Part shown: positions 28,675 to 37,783 of the stretch, one piece after another
Layout of the letters: each line of letters begins with the position of its first letter
Position numbering within the stretch: the first letter of the stretch is position 1
NCBI GenBank assembly: GCA_018241365.1
Contig: JAFEDX010000197.1
Location: 1-64,000, forward strand
Direction: 5' to 3'
DNA from: Pseudomonadota bacterium
GTDB taxonomy: Bacteria; Pseudomonadota; Gammaproteobacteria; Xanthomonadales; Rhodanobacteraceae
Length of the DNA stretch: 64,000 nucleotides
Translations under genes and position numbers: made by a program
Notes under the pieces: model-generated
What the model was told of the DNA's origin: nothing
The model's database searches: none
What the model saw: the letters and a program-made list of their open reading frames with translations, nothing else

Positions 28675-29595
28675 ATGACCGCCGAACTCGCCACGATCAT
28701 CGACCTGATCCGCTACGCGGCCAGCCGCTTCAACGCTGCCGGCTTGACCTTCGGGCACAGCCACGACAACGCGGTCGACGAGGCCACGCATCTGGTGTTG
28801 TCGAGCCTGCACCTCCCGCCGGACCTGCCGCCGGCTTACGGCAATGCGCGCGTCACCGCCGATGAGAAGGTGAAAATCCTGGCGCTGGTCGAACGTCGCA
28901 TCGAAACCCGCGAACCGGTCGCGTATCTGGTCGGCGAGGCGTGGTTCGCCGGCATGCGGTTCAAATCCGACCCGCGCGCGCTGGTGCCGCGTTCGCCGAT
29001 CGCGGAATTGATCGAGGATGGGTTCTCGCCTTGGCTGGATGGGCGCGAGGTCGAGCGTGCGCTGGATCTGTGCACCGGTTCCGGTTGCATCGGCATCGCG
29101 ATGGCCGCGCATAACCCACACTGGCAGGTGGACATCACCGACATCAACGACGATGCGCTGGCGCTCGCAGGCGAGAACATCGCGCTGCACCAGCTTGGCG
29201 GGCAGATACGTGCGCTGAAATCGGACCTGTTCATCGGCTTGTCAGGCGAACACTACAATTTGATTGTTTCCAATCCGCCGTATGTCACCGATGCCGAATA
29301 TGCGGCGTTGCCGGGTGAATATGCGCACGAGCCCAGGCTCGGCCTGAGCGCGGGCGCGGATGGCCTCGATCTCGCGCTGCGCATCCTGCGCGACGCGCCG
29401 GAGCATCTGTCCGAGGACGGCTTGTTGATCGTCGAGGTCGGTGAATCCGAGCGCGCGTTGAATGCATTGCTGCCAGAAGTGCCGTTCACGTGGATCGAGT
29501 TCAAGGTCGGGCCGATGGGCGTGTTCGCGCTGGAACGGCGTGATCTCGTCGAACACGCGGCGGCGATCCGTGCCGCGGCTGCGCGGGCGGGCTGA
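28675..29595 (+). CDS. prmB: Ribosomal protein L3 glutamine N5-methyltransferase PrmB
   Basis: A 306-residue methyltransferase that modifies a glutamine of 50S protein L3. SAM motif I is LDLCTGSGCIGIAMA and the catalytic NPPY motif is IVSNPPYVTDAEY near residue 200. The N-terminal region (IIDLIRYAASRFNAAGLTFGH) is the PrmB type rather than PrmC, and the usual neighbour aroC is close downstream. It starts at ATG 28675. Confidence 0.95.
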   Translation: MTAELATIIDLIRYAASRFNAAGLTFGHSHDNAVDEATHLVLSSLHLPPDLPPAYGNARVTADEKVKILALVERRIETREPVAYLVGEAWFAGMRFKSDPRALVPRSPIAELIEDGFSPWLDGREVERALDLCTGSGCIGIAMAAHNPHWQVDITDINDDALALAGENIALHQLGGQIRALKSDLFIGLSGEHYNLIVSNPPYVTDAEYAALPGEYAHEPRLGLSAGADGLDLALRILRDAPEHLSEDGLLIVEVGESERALNALLPEVPFTWIEFKVGPMGVFALERRDLVEHAAAIRAAAARAG

Positions 29596-29598
29596 CAG

Positions 29599-30138
29599 GT
29601 GGAAATCGTCACCGCGCGCCTGCGGCTGGATGACCTGCGGCGCGAGGACGCCGAGGCGCTGTTCACGTACCGGTCCGATCCCGAAGTCGCCCGCTGGCAG
29701 GGCTGGCAACCGGCATCTATTGCCGAGGCGGCGGGCTTCATTGAAACGCAACGCCCCGTCGTGCCCGACACGCATGGGACATGGTGGCAACGCGCGATCC
29801 GGCTGCGCGATGATGGTGAGTTGATCGGTGACCTGGGCCTGCATTTCCTCGACGATGCCACCGTCGAATTGGGCATCAGCCTTGCGCCCGCGCAGCAACG
29901 CCGCGGCCATGCGCGCGAAGCCGTGGAAGTCATGCTCGATTTCGTGTTCGGCGGATTGCACAAGCAGCGCGTCATCGCCGCGACGGACCCGGGCAACGTC
30001 GCCTGCCGGCGCTTGCTGGAAGGCCTGGGCATGCGGCGCATCGCGCCATCGCCCGGCGAGGCGCGCGATGGGGACGTGGTGTATGCGTTGCAGGCTGGCG
30101 ACTGGCTTGCTCCGGCAGACGCGGACGACCACCGCTAA
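29599..30138 (+). CDS. GNAT-family N-acetyltransferase (RimJ/RimL-like)
   Basis: A 179-residue acetyltransferase. It opens EIVTARLRLDDLRREDAEAL, typical of the RimJ/RimL/SpeG branch, and the acetyl-CoA site is seen as LAPAQQRRGHAREAVEVMLDFVF near residue 95, followed by ATDPGNVACRRLLEGLGMRR. The start is GTG at 29599, three bases after the prmB stop. The substrate is unknown; branch members modify ribosomal protein N-termini or small molecules. It separates prmB from aroC, which are adjacent in many relatives. Confidence 0.85.
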   Translation: MEIVTARLRLDDLRREDAEALFTYRSDPEVARWQGWQPASIAEAAGFIETQRPVVPDTHGTWWQRAIRLRDDGELIGDLGLHFLDDATVELGISLAPAQQRRGHAREAVEVMLDFVFGGLHKQRVIAATDPGNVACRRLLEGLGMRRIAPSPGEARDGDVVYALQAGDWLAPADADDHR

Positions 30139-30171
30139 GCTTGCGCGGTTCACGACTTCCGGTCGCACGCC

Positions 30172-31275
30172 GTGTCCTCCAATACCTTCGGCAAGCTCCT
30201 CAGCGTCACCACCTTCGGCGAATCGCACGGGCCGGCGATCGGCTGCGTCATCGACGGCTGTCCGCCCGGCATCGCGATCGCGCCGGAGGATTTCGTGCAC
30301 GACCTGGCGCGCCGCGCCACCGGCAAGTCGCGCTACACCTCGCAGCGGCACGAAGCTGATGACGTGGAAATACTTTCGGGTGTGTACGAGGGCCGAACCA
30401 CCGGCACGCCCATCGCGCTGTTGATCCGCAACACCGATGTGCGTTCGAAGGATTACTCGGAGATCGCGCGCACGTTTCGTCCCGGTCATGCCGATTACAC
30501 CTATTGGCACAAGTACGGCATCCGCGATCCGCGTGGCGGCGGGCGCGCGTCGGCGCGCGAAACCACCATGCGGGTTGCCGCGGCGGTGCTGGCGAAGAAA
30601 TGGTTGAGGGAGCGCCACGGCGTCGAGGTGCATGGGTGGATGGCGCAAATGGGCGACATCGTGCCCGCCATGCCGACGGGTGCGGCGATCGATTTCGGGG
30701 TGGTCGAATCCAATCCTTTTTTCTGGCCGGTCGCCGCGCAGGTGCCGGAACTGGAAGCACGCATCAATGCGCTGCGCAAGGCCGGCGATTCCTGCGGCGC
30801 ACGCGTCAACGTGGTCGCGACCGGCGTGCCACCGGGCTGGGGCGAGCCGGTCTACGGCAAGCTCGACGGCGAACTGGCGGCTGCGCTGATGTCGATCAAC
30901 GCGGTCAAGGGCGTCGAGGTCGGCGCCGGCTTTGCCAGCGTCGCGCAAAAAGGCACGCAGCACCGCGATGAAATGCGTTTGGACGGCTTTACGTCCAACC
31001 ATGCGGGCGGTATCCTCGGCGGCATTTCCAGCGGCCAGGACGTCCTCGTCTCGATCGCGCTGAAGCCGACGTCCAGCCTGCCGACGCCGGGACGCAGCGT
31101 GAACCTCGACGGCGAGGAAGTGGAAATGCGCACCACCGGACGCCACGATCCCTGCGTGGGGGTGCGGGCGACGCCGATCGCGGAGGCGATGGTGGCGTTG
31201 GTGCTGATGGACCAGGCGCTGCGTCATCGTGCGCAATGCGGCGATGTCGGTGCCATGGCGCCGCGCATCGCGTGA
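30172..31275 (+). CDS. aroC: Chorismate synthase AroC
   Basis: A 367-residue FMNH2-dependent lyase that turns EPSP into chorismate, the last shared step of aromatic biosynthesis. Signatures: [21 protein letters not shown] at the N-terminus, [29 protein letters not shown] near residue 105, and GGISSGQDV and [17 protein letters not shown] in the C-terminal half. The start is GTG at 30172. It feeds the trpF and TyrA-like genes found elsewhere in this window. Confidence 0.97.
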   Translation: MSSNTFGKLLSVTTFGESHGPAIGCVIDGCPPGIAIAPEDFVHDLARRATGKSRYTSQRHEADDVEILSGVYEGRTTGTPIALLIRNTDVRSKDYSEIARTFRPGHADYTYWHKYGIRDPRGGGRASARETTMRVAAAVLAKKWLRERHGVEVHGWMAQMGDIVPAMPTGAAIDFGVVESNPFFWPVAAQVPELEARINALRKAGDSCGARVNVVATGVPPGWGEPVYGKLDGELAAALMSINAVKGVEVGAGFASVAQKGTQHRDEMRLDGFTSNHAGGILGGISSGQDVLVSIALKPTSSLPTPGRSVNLDGEEVEMRTTGRHDPCVGVRATPIAEAMVALVLMDQALRHRAQCGDVGAMAPRIA

Positions 31276-31328
31276 TCGTGCGATCTGATGCGGGCGGCTG
31301 GTGTTCGCGGCGCAAGCAAGAGCTTTTG

Positions 31329-31460
31329 GACACGGATTTACGCGGATGAACGCGGATAGAGCGGCAGGGGTCGTGGTTGCTGGGTGGCGTGAATGTCACG
31401 CGGCGACCATGTGTGTTGATTGCTCGGATTGATCGGCTCTTGTCCGCGTTTATCCGTGTC
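31329..31460. repeat. Long inverted repeat bounding a 132-base element upstream of asd
   Basis: GACACGGATTTACGCGGA at 31329-31346 and its complement with two mismatches, TCCGCGTTTATCCGTGTC at 31443-31460, enclose 96 bases with no gene. The outer 9 bp are perfect. The right arm is followed by AAAAAAATCTTTTTTT, itself a palindrome, just before asd. It could be a miniature inverted-repeat element or a large leader stem. A third related stretch, GCGGATGAACGCGGATA, follows the left arm. Confidence 0.6.
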
Positions 31461-31491
31461 AAAAAAATCTTTTTTTGGAAAATCGAAGCAT

Positions 31492-32520
31492 ATGAGCAGC
31501 AAAGAGCGTTACAACGTCGCGATGGTCGGCGCCACCGGTGCAGTAGGTGAAACCCTGCTGTCGATCCTCGAGGAACGCGACTTCCCGGTCGCCGAACTGG
31601 TGCCACTGGCCAGCGAACGCTCGGCCGGCAGCAAGGTCAGGTTCCGCGGCAAGGAAGTCACGGTGCGTGAGCTCGCGAAATTCGATTTCGCCGGCATCGA
31701 CATCGCGTTCTTTTCCGCCGGGGGATCGGTCAGCCGCGAGCATGCGCCGCGCGCAGCGGCGGCCGGCGCGGTGGTGATCGACAACACCTCGGAGTTCCGT
31801 TACGTGGACGACGTGCCGCTGGTGATCAGCGACGTCAATCCGCACGCGATCGCCGAGTACACCAACCGCAACATCATCGCCAACCCGAACTGCTCGACCA
31901 TGCAGATGCTGCCTGCGCTGGCGCCGATCCATCGCGCGGTGGGCATCGAACGCATCAACGTGGCCACGTACCAGTCGGTGTCCGGCGCGGGCCGCTCGGG
32001 CATGGAGGAACTCGGCCACCAGACCGCCGAGCTGCTCAACTTCCACGAGATCAAGCCGGAGAAGTTCCCGGCACAGATCGCCTTCAACGTGATCCCGCAG
32101 ATCGACGTATTCCAGGACAACGGCTACACCAGGGAAGAGATGAAGATGGTGTGGGAAACCCGCAAGATCCTCGAGGACGAATCGATCCAGGTGAACCCGA
32201 CCTGCGTGCGGGTCCCGGTGTTTTACGGCCACTCCGAGGCCGTGCACATCGAAACCCGCGAAAAGATCAGCGCCGAAGCCGCGCGCGGGCTGCTGGAACA
32301 GGCGCCGGGCGTGGTGGTGGTGGACGAGCGCAAGCCCGGCGGCTATCCGACCCCGGTGGGCCATGCCGCGGGCAAGGACGAGGTGTTCGTGGGCCGCATC
32401 CGCGAGGACATCTCGCACCCGAACGGCCTCGACCTCTGGGTGGTGTCCGACAATATCCGCAAGGGCGCGGCATTGAATGCCGTGCAGGTCGCGGAGATAC
32501 TGATCCGGGAGTACCTTTGA
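31492..32520 (+). CDS. asd: Aspartate-semialdehyde dehydrogenase
   Basis: A 342-residue NADP-dependent enzyme that reduces aspartyl phosphate to aspartate semialdehyde, the branch point for lysine/diaminopimelate, threonine and methionine. The NADP motif is VAMVGATGAVGETLLSIL at residues 9-26, the catalytic Cys is in NPNCSTMQM near residue 133 and the catalytic His lies in VPVFYGHSEAVHIE. It starts at ATG 31492, right after an A/T-rich palindrome. The usual downstream partners fimV and truA follow. Confidence 0.97.
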   Translation: MSSKERYNVAMVGATGAVGETLLSILEERDFPVAELVPLASERSAGSKVRFRGKEVTVRELAKFDFAGIDIAFFSAGGSVSREHAPRAAAAGAVVIDNTSEFRYVDDVPLVISDVNPHAIAEYTNRNIIANPNCSTMQMLPALAPIHRAVGIERINVATYQSVSGAGRSGMEELGHQTAELLNFHEIKPEKFPAQIAFNVIPQIDVFQDNGYTREEMKMVWETRKILEDESIQVNPTCVRVPVFYGHSEAVHIETREKISAEAARGLLEQAPGVVVVDERKPGGYPTPVGHAAGKDEVFVGRIREDISHPNGLDLWVVSDNIRKGAALNAVQVAEILIREYL

Positions 32521-32546
32521 GAAACCCCGGTGCGGAGGAATCGCCG

Positions 32547-32879
32547 ATGACGTTGCGGAACACATTGCGGATGGGCTTGTCGGGCGGCGTGCTGCTGGTG
32601 GCCTCGCTGGCCGTCGTGGCGGCGCCGCCGGCGGCGCCCGGGTCGGCCAGCGCCACGGCCAGGCTGCAGGCGCAGCAAAAAGATGTCGATGCGAAGCTTG
32701 TCGCCGCGCGCGCGCGCCACGACGCCCTGCAGGCCGAGATGACGCAGCTGGAGCAGCACAACGCGCTGCAGAAGAAGCAGTTGCAGCAACGCGACTCCGA
32801 CATCGCGTCGTTGCAGCAACAGTTGCGGGCGGCCGGCGCGCCGGCGTCCGCGCTGTCGTCGGCCCCGGCAAGCCACTGA
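32547..32879 (+). CDS. Small exported coiled-coil protein
   Basis: A 110-residue protein with an N-terminal signal-like segment (MTLRNTLRMGLSGGVLLVAS, then LAVVAAPPAAPG) and a central coiled coil of about 60 residues, from TARLQAQQKDVDAKLVAARA through EMTQLEQHNALQKKQLQQRD. The tail is low-complexity Ala/Ser. The ATG at 32547 has GGAGGAA upstream. It sits between asd and fimV on the same strand, and a role near FimV/type IV pili or the cell wall is possible from position only. Confidence 0.65.
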   Translation: MTLRNTLRMGLSGGVLLVASLAVVAAPPAAPGSASATARLQAQQKDVDAKLVAARARHDALQAEMTQLEQHNALQKKQLQQRDSDIASLQQQLRAAGAPASALSSAPASH

Positions 32880-33021
32880 TGGCGGAAGGATCGACGGCAC
32901 CCGGTGCGCACATGCCGCGCTTGGTGATTGGCGTTTTCTGCAATACCCTTGCGCTGCGCGTGGGGGCGCTGCCGGGCGAAATCGGAACGCGCGCACCCGG
33001 TTGCCAGCAGGAATCGTGTCC

Positions 33022-35181
33022 ATGAAGCTCAAACCCCGCATCGTCTGTGCTGCGTTGCTTGCAGCGATCGCCGCGCCGTCCTGGGCGCTGCAACTGGGCC
33101 AGATCGAGGTCAAGTCGGCGTTGAACCAGCCGCTGGTCGCCGCGATCCCGCTGCACCCGGAGAATCTCACCGAACTCGATGGACTGAACGTAGGCCTGGC
33201 GTCGGCCGCGGATTTCGCGCAGGCGGGCCTGCAGGTCACACCGACCGACCAGACGCTGCGCTTCCACGTCACCACGGACAACAACGGCCAGAAACTGATC
33301 CTCGTCACGAGCACCCAGCCGATCACCGATCCGTACCTGGATTTCCTGGTACAGGTCAGCACACGCCAGGGCAAGCAGGTACGCGAGTTCGTGGTGCTGC
33401 TGAATCCGGTGATCGCCGCTCCGGCGCCCGAGGTGCAAGCCGCACCGGTGGCGGGTACCCCGGCCGCGCCTGCCCAGGCACCCGCGGAATTGCCCGCGGC
33501 CTCGGCGTTCCCGCAGCCTGCGCCGCAAGCCGCGCAGCCTGAAGCGAAGGCGACGCAGCCCGTGGCACGACCGGCACCCCCACCCGCCAAACCCGAGCTC
33601 GCAACTCCGCCGCCAGCTCCAGTGGCGAAACCGCAACCCCAGGCCGCGCAGCCCCAGGCCGGCGGTACCGTCCGGGTCGAGCGTGGCGACACGCTGTATG
33701 TCATCGCCAAACAGCAGGTGGAAGGCAATCGCGGCGTCATCAACCAGATGATGCTGGCGCTGAAGTCGGCGAACCCCGACGCCTTCTTCAAGGACAACAT
33801 CAACGATCTCAAGACCGGCGCGATCCTGCGCATCCCCACGCGCGACGAGATCGACCAGACCAGCGTTGCCGAAGCCAACGCCGAAGTGCACCGCCAGTAC
33901 GAGGCGTGGCGGGCCGCGCGGCCGCAGGCCGCGACGGTCGTCGCCGGTACCGCGGTGGAGGCGGCAGCGAACGCGGCGCCCAAACCCGGCAAGACAGGCC
34001 CGGCGTCGGATCACCTCACCCTGACGCCGCCGACCGGCGAGGCTGGCGGTGCCGAAAATCGCCCCGGCGTTGCGGGCGGTACGGGCAAGGAAACCGTGGC
34101 CGGCCTGCGGCAGCAGTTGCAGAACGATCGCGGTGCGCTGGTCAGCCTTGAGCAGGCGAATGCCGATCTCGAGTCGCGCACCCGCAGCCTCAAGGACATC
34201 GCCACAAAATCGGACAAGCTGTTGAGCCTGAAGGATGCAACCGTTGCCGAATTGCAGCACAAGCTTGCCGAAGTGCAATCCGGCAAGACCGCCGCCGCGG
34301 GTTCTGCAGCAGCACTGGCCAGTGCGGGTCGGGCGGGTTCTCCACCGGCTGCCCCGGCGGCGTCGGCCGCCGCCGGGCCCAAGCCCGTACACCAGCCGGT
34401 GCCGGCGCCGGAAGCGCCTGAAGCCAGCTGGTTCAACCGCCCGTTGACCTGGATCGTCGCCGGGCTGGTGTTGCTGGCCCTGATCCTGATCGGCGTGCTG
34501 CGCAAACGGCGCGGGCGTGGCGAAGCGCCCATCGCCAATGGGCCGCTGCCCGATCCGGCCGACGTTGCCCCGCCGCAATCCGATGAGTCGAAGTACGAGT
34601 CCTCGCTTCGCGCAGGGCTCGAGGAGGATCCCGGGAACCTTGCCACGCACTTGAAGCTGTGCCGGCTCTACAACTCGCGTGGTGATGAGCACGGATTCAT
34701 CGAGGTGGCCAAGGCCATGCGCGAGCACGTCACCGACCTGCATGGTCCGGAATGGACCGAGGTGGCCGCGATGGGCGAGGAATTGGCGCCGCACCTGCCG
34801 CTGTTCGAGATACCGCCGCAGGCACCGCCTGAACCGTATGCGGGTATGGCGCTGCAGTTGCCATCCCCCCGGAGCGAAACGGTTGCAGCAGAGTCGATGA
34901 CCTACGCATTCGCGCACGAGCCCGCCCGCGACGATCGGCATGTGGCTGCGCCGGCGCCGGAGATGGCGGATCAGCAACCCGAACCCGCGGTGACGGATCA
35001 CGTGGATGCCGAGCCCGAGTTCGCCGACAATCCGGTCGACACCAAGCTCGATCTCGCGCGTGCCTATCTCGACATGGGCGATCCGGTCGGCGCACGTGCG
35101 ATGCTGGAAGAGGTCATCGAGGAAGGTTCGCAGACGCAGAAGGACGAGGCCCAGCGCCTGCTGGCCGACGTCGCTGGCTGA
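33022..35181 (+). CDS. fimV: FimV/HubP-type polar hub protein
   Basis: A 719-residue inner-membrane protein with a large periplasmic part. It has a signal peptide (about 1-22), a periplasmic N-domain (LQLGQIEVKSALNQPLVAAI), a Pro/Ala-rich linker, a LysM peptidoglycan-binding domain at about 214-273, a coiled coil near 360-410, a single transmembrane segment at about 470-493 followed by KRRGRG, an acidic cytoplasmic region, and the conserved C-terminal FimV motif ending at 719 (TKLDLARAYLDMGDPVGARA). Such proteins organise the cell pole and type IV pilus assembly. truA follows after 9 bases, the conserved asd-fimV-truA order. Confidence 0.95.
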   Translation: MKLKPRIVCAALLAAIAAPSWALQLGQIEVKSALNQPLVAAIPLHPENLTELDGLNVGLASAADFAQAGLQVTPTDQTLRFHVTTDNNGQKLILVTSTQPITDPYLDFLVQVSTRQGKQVREFVVLLNPVIAAPAPEVQAAPVAGTPAAPAQAPAELPAASAFPQPAPQAAQPEAKATQPVARPAPPPAKPELATPPPAPVAKPQPQAAQPQAGGTVRVERGDTLYVIAKQQVEGNRGVINQMMLALKSANPDAFFKDNINDLKTGAILRIPTRDEIDQTSVAEANAEVHRQYEAWRAARPQAATVVAGTAVEAAANAAPKPGKTGPASDHLTLTPPTGEAGGAENRPGVAGGTGKETVAGLRQQLQNDRGALVSLEQANADLESRTRSLKDIATKSDKLLSLKDATVAELQHKLAEVQSGKTAAAGSAAALASAGRAGSPPAAPAASAAAGPKPVHQPVPAPEAPEASWFNRPLTWIVAGLVLLALILIGVLRKRRGRGEAPIANGPLPDPADVAPPQSDESKYESSLRAGLEEDPGNLATHLKLCRLYNSRGDEHGFIEVAKAMREHVTDLHGPEWTEVAAMGEELAPHLPLFEIPPQAPPEPYAGMALQLPSPRSETVAAESMTYAFAHEPARDDRHVAAPAPEMADQQPEPAVTDHVDAEPEFADNPVDTKLDLARAYLDMGDPVGARAMLEEVIEEGSQTQKDEAQRLLADVAG

Positions 35182-35190
35182 TGCGCCGCG

Positions 35191-35958
35191 ATGCGCCTCG
35201 CGCTGGGCATCGAATACGACGGCACTGATTTCCTCGGCTGGCAACGGCTCGCCCACGGACCAAGCGTGCAGGCCGAAGTCGAGGCCGCGCTGGCGTTCGT
35301 CGCCGATCATCCGGTCGCAGTGACCTGTGCGGGACGTACCGATTCGGGCGTCCATGCGCGTTGCCAGGTCGTGCACTTCGACACGCCCGCGGAACGTACC
35401 GATCGTGCGTGGGCGCTGGGTGCGACCACGCGGTTGCCGCGCGCGATCGCGGTGTTGTGGGCGCGGCGGGTCCCGGATGATTTCCATGCGCGGTTTGCCG
35501 CGCGGGCACGGCGTTATCGCTATGTCATCCTGAACCGCGCGATCCGCCCGGCGCTGGACGCACGCTTCGTCGCGTGGGAACGCGTGCCGCTGGATGCGGA
35601 CGCGATGCATGCGGCGGCGCAGGCCTTGCTCGGCGAGCAGGATTTCTCGTCGTTCCGCGCGGTGTCCTGCCAGGCCGCGCACGCGCGCCGTTGCGTGACT
35701 GCGATCAGCGTGCATCGCGATGGCGAGCGCGTGATCCTCGAGATCGAAGCGAATGCCTTCCTGCACCACATGGTGCGCAACATCGCGGGTTCGTTGCTGG
35801 AAGTCGGGCGCGGCGAGCGGCCGGTTGCATGGATCGCCGAACTGCTGGCGGCGCGCGACCGCAACCTCGCGGGCGTCACCGCGATGCCGCAGGGATTGAC
35901 CTTCGTGGGGCCGCGGTATCCGGCACAATGGCAACTTCCCTCAGACGTCACCTTGTAG
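35191..35958 (+). CDS. truA: tRNA pseudouridine(38-40) synthase TruA
   Basis: A 255-residue enzyme that isomerises uridines 38-40 in the anticodon arm. The catalytic Asp is in [11 protein letters not shown] near residue 50, and YRYVILNRA and [19 protein letters not shown] are further signatures. The ATG at 35191 is nine bases after fimV. The stop codon TAG belongs to a REP element (GTAGGAGCG) that begins at 35955, so the last residues may differ from relatives. Confidence 0.96.
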   Translation: MRLALGIEYDGTDFLGWQRLAHGPSVQAEVEAALAFVADHPVAVTCAGRTDSGVHARCQVVHFDTPAERTDRAWALGATTRLPRAIAVLWARRVPDDFHARFAARARRYRYVILNRAIRPALDARFVAWERVPLDADAMHAAAQALLGEQDFSSFRAVSCQAAHARRCVTAISVHRDGERVILEIEANAFLHHMVRNIAGSLLEVGRGERPVAWIAELLAARDRNLAGVTAMPQGLTFVGPRYPAQWQLPSDVTL

Positions 35959-35977
35959 GAGCGACCGTGGTCGCGAC
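35955..35977 (+). repeat. GTAG-type REP palindrome overlapping the truA stop
   Basis: GTAGGAGCGACCGTGGTCGC followed by GAC: a GTAG head and a 6-bp GCGACC/GGTCGC hairpin. It shares head, tail (CGCGACTG) and layout with the two units at 19107-19181. It fills most of the spacer between truA and trpF. Confidence 0.7.
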
Positions 35978-35989
35978 TGGATTGCAAAG

Positions 35990-36628
35990 ATGATGCGTAC
36001 CCGCGTGAAAATCTGTGGCGTCACCCGCGTCGAGGATGCGCTGCTTGCCTGCGAACTGGGCGCCGATGCCATCGGCATGGTGATGACACCAACCAGTCCA
36101 CGTTGCGTGTCGATCGAACAGGCGCGTGCGATCCGCACCGCCTTGCCAGCGTTCGTGGACGCCGTCGTGCTGACCCATGGCCTGCCGCCAGAGCGCGTGC
36201 GCGAAATCATCGACGGCGTACAACCCGATCTCGTGCAGTTCCACGGCCTGGAAGACGCCACGTTCTGCGAGTCTTTCGGCGTCCGTTATCTCAAGGCGCT
36301 TGGCATGGCCGGCGATCTCGACGTGCGCGCGGTCGTGGCCGGACACCCGCATGCAGCCGGCTTCGTGCTGGATGGCCACCCGCCCGGGCAGCAGGGTGGG
36401 CAGGGCAGGACCTTCGACTGGTCGCGCATCCCGCGTGATCTTGGCCAGCCGATCCTGCTTGCGGGTGGCTTGAATCCCGGCAACGTGGGCGACGCGATCA
36501 GGGTGGTGAGGCCGTGGGCGGTCGATCTTGCCAGCGGCGTCGAGTCGGCGCCCGGTATCAAGGACGCCGTGAAACTGCGCGCGTTTTTCGCGGCCGTGAG
36601 CGCGGCCGATGCGAAAGCGGATCCATGA
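35990..36628 (+). CDS. trpF: Phosphoribosylanthranilate isomerase TrpF
   Basis: A 212-residue TIM barrel that performs the Amadori rearrangement in tryptophan synthesis. The catalytic Cys is in RVKICGVTR at residues 5-13 and the general acid Asp in AGFVLDGHPPG; GLNPGNVGDAI and VDLASGVESAPGIKD bind the phosphate. ATGs at 35990 and 35993 are both possible. In relatives trpF is followed closely by trpB and trpA; here those lie 12 kb further on, and the next gene, a cupin protein, overlaps trpF by 4 bases. Confidence 0.95.
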   Translation: MMRTRVKICGVTRVEDALLACELGADAIGMVMTPTSPRCVSIEQARAIRTALPAFVDAVVLTHGLPPERVREIIDGVQPDLVQFHGLEDATFCESFGVRYLKALGMAGDLDVRAVVAGHPHAAGFVLDGHPPGQQGGQGRTFDWSRIPRDLGQPILLAGGLNPGNVGDAIRVVRPWAVDLASGVESAPGIKDAVKLRAFFAAVSAADAKADP

Positions 36629-37656
36629 GCGCGGTCACCGCGGCCATCGTGAAATCCGCACCGCTTGAGGAGTACCGCGGCGATCCGAGCAAGTTCGACC
36701 TCGCCGCAGCGGTGGTACGCGGCAAGCCGCTGGTGATCCGCAAACTCGTGCGCGACTGGCCGCTCGTGAAGCTGGCGCTGCAATCGGACACCGCTTTCGC
36801 CAAACGGCTGGCGCAACTCGACAATGGTACCGACATCACCACCTTGATGATCGCGCCGGGAGCCGAAGGGATCATCGGTTACACGCCGGATTTCAGCGAC
36901 TTCAACTACCAGCATTTCAAGGTGCCGTTGACGCAGGGCCTGCAGCGACTGGCCAGCTACAGCCAGCGCGAACACGCGCCCGGGCTGGTGATCCAGAGCG
37001 TGCCGGTGCGTGATTGCATACCGGGCCTGCTCGCCGACCACCACCTGCCGTTCCTCGATCCCGCGATCGAGCCGCGCATGTGGATCGGCAACCGCGCCGT
37101 CACCCCGACGCACTTCGATTCGCAGCAGAACATCGCCTGCGTCGTGTGCGGCACGCGTCGCTTCACGCTGTTTCCGCCGGAGCAGTTGCCCAACCTCTAC
37201 GTCGGTCCGCTCGACAGGGCGCCGACCGGCGCTGCGATCAGCCTGGCGCGCCTCGATCGGCCTGACGATCCGCGCTACCCGCGCCTGAAGCAGGCGCTCA
37301 CGACCGCGCAGGCCGCCGATCTCGATGAAGGCGACGCCATCTACATCCCGCCGCTGTGGTGGCACCACGTCGAATCGCTGGAACAGTTGAACGCACTGGT
37401 GAACTACTGGTGGAACCCGGTGGACGTGCCGGGCTATGTGAGCGGCCACGGCCGCGCCGCGCTGTTCCATTGCCTGCTCGCCTTTCGCGCGCTGTCCGCC
37501 GACCAGCGCGCTGCGTGGCGGAATATTCTTGATTACTACGTGTTCGGCAGCGAGGATCCCGTTGCGCACGTTCCGGAACATCGTCGCGGCGTGCTGGGCC
37601 CGCTCACCGCCGAAACCCTGGAACAATTGAAGCAATTGGCGCGCAACAACCTCTGA
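36625..37656 (+). CDS. JmjC-like (cupin_8) Fe(II)/2-oxoglutarate oxygenase-type protein
   Basis: A 343-residue protein of the cupin-like group related to FIH and JmjC hydroxylases. The metal triad can be placed as H-x-D in TPTHFDSQQNIACVV (about residue 172) and a distal His in YIPPLWWHHVESLE (about 250). The N-terminus KPLVIRKLVRDWPLVKLAL is typical of bacterial members, which hydroxylate proteins or small molecules; the substrate here is unknown. Its ATG overlaps the trpF stop, so it is co-translated with a housekeeping gene at the start of an accessory block. Because such enzymes use O2, a sensing or modification role linked to oxygen is conceivable (inference). Confidence 0.75.
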   Translation: MSAVTAAIVKSAPLEEYRGDPSKFDLAAAVVRGKPLVIRKLVRDWPLVKLALQSDTAFAKRLAQLDNGTDITTLMIAPGAEGIIGYTPDFSDFNYQHFKVPLTQGLQRLASYSQREHAPGLVIQSVPVRDCIPGLLADHHLPFLDPAIEPRMWIGNRAVTPTHFDSQQNIACVVCGTRRFTLFPPEQLPNLYVGPLDRAPTGAAISLARLDRPDDPRYPRLKQALTTAQAADLDEGDAIYIPPLWWHHVESLEQLNALVNYWWNPVDVPGYVSGHGRAALFHCLLAFRALSADQRAAWRNILDYYVFGSEDPVAHVPEHRRGVLGPLTAETLEQLKQLARNNL

Positions 37657-37710
37657 GCTTCCTGACCGGTGATGCGGCTGACCGTGCAGGTTGGATCGCT
37701 GCGGCCAGGT

Positions 37711-37727
37711 CTTAAGGTGCGCATAAG
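37711..37727 (+). promoter_or_regulatory. PmrA/QseB-type direct-repeat box upstream of the PepSY gene
   Basis: CTTAAGGTGCGCATAAG contains CTTAAG and CATAAG as direct half-sites 11 bp apart, the pattern bound by OmpR-type regulators of the PmrA/BasR/QseB group. A possible -10, TTCAAT at 37738-37743, lies downstream, so the box overlaps the -35 position. The cognate regulator is probably the one encoded at 38763. Confidence 0.55.
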
Positions 37728-37783
37728 CCGCCGGTCTTTCAATGCGGGTCGAGGGCACTCCGCCCCGCATTGGAGACACGAAC

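Noticed and set aside
31459-35934. 1491-codon open frame on the minus strand over asd, fimV and truA
   Set aside because: Antisense of three well-supported genes; composition is His/Arg/Gln-rich as expected for shadows in GC-rich DNA.
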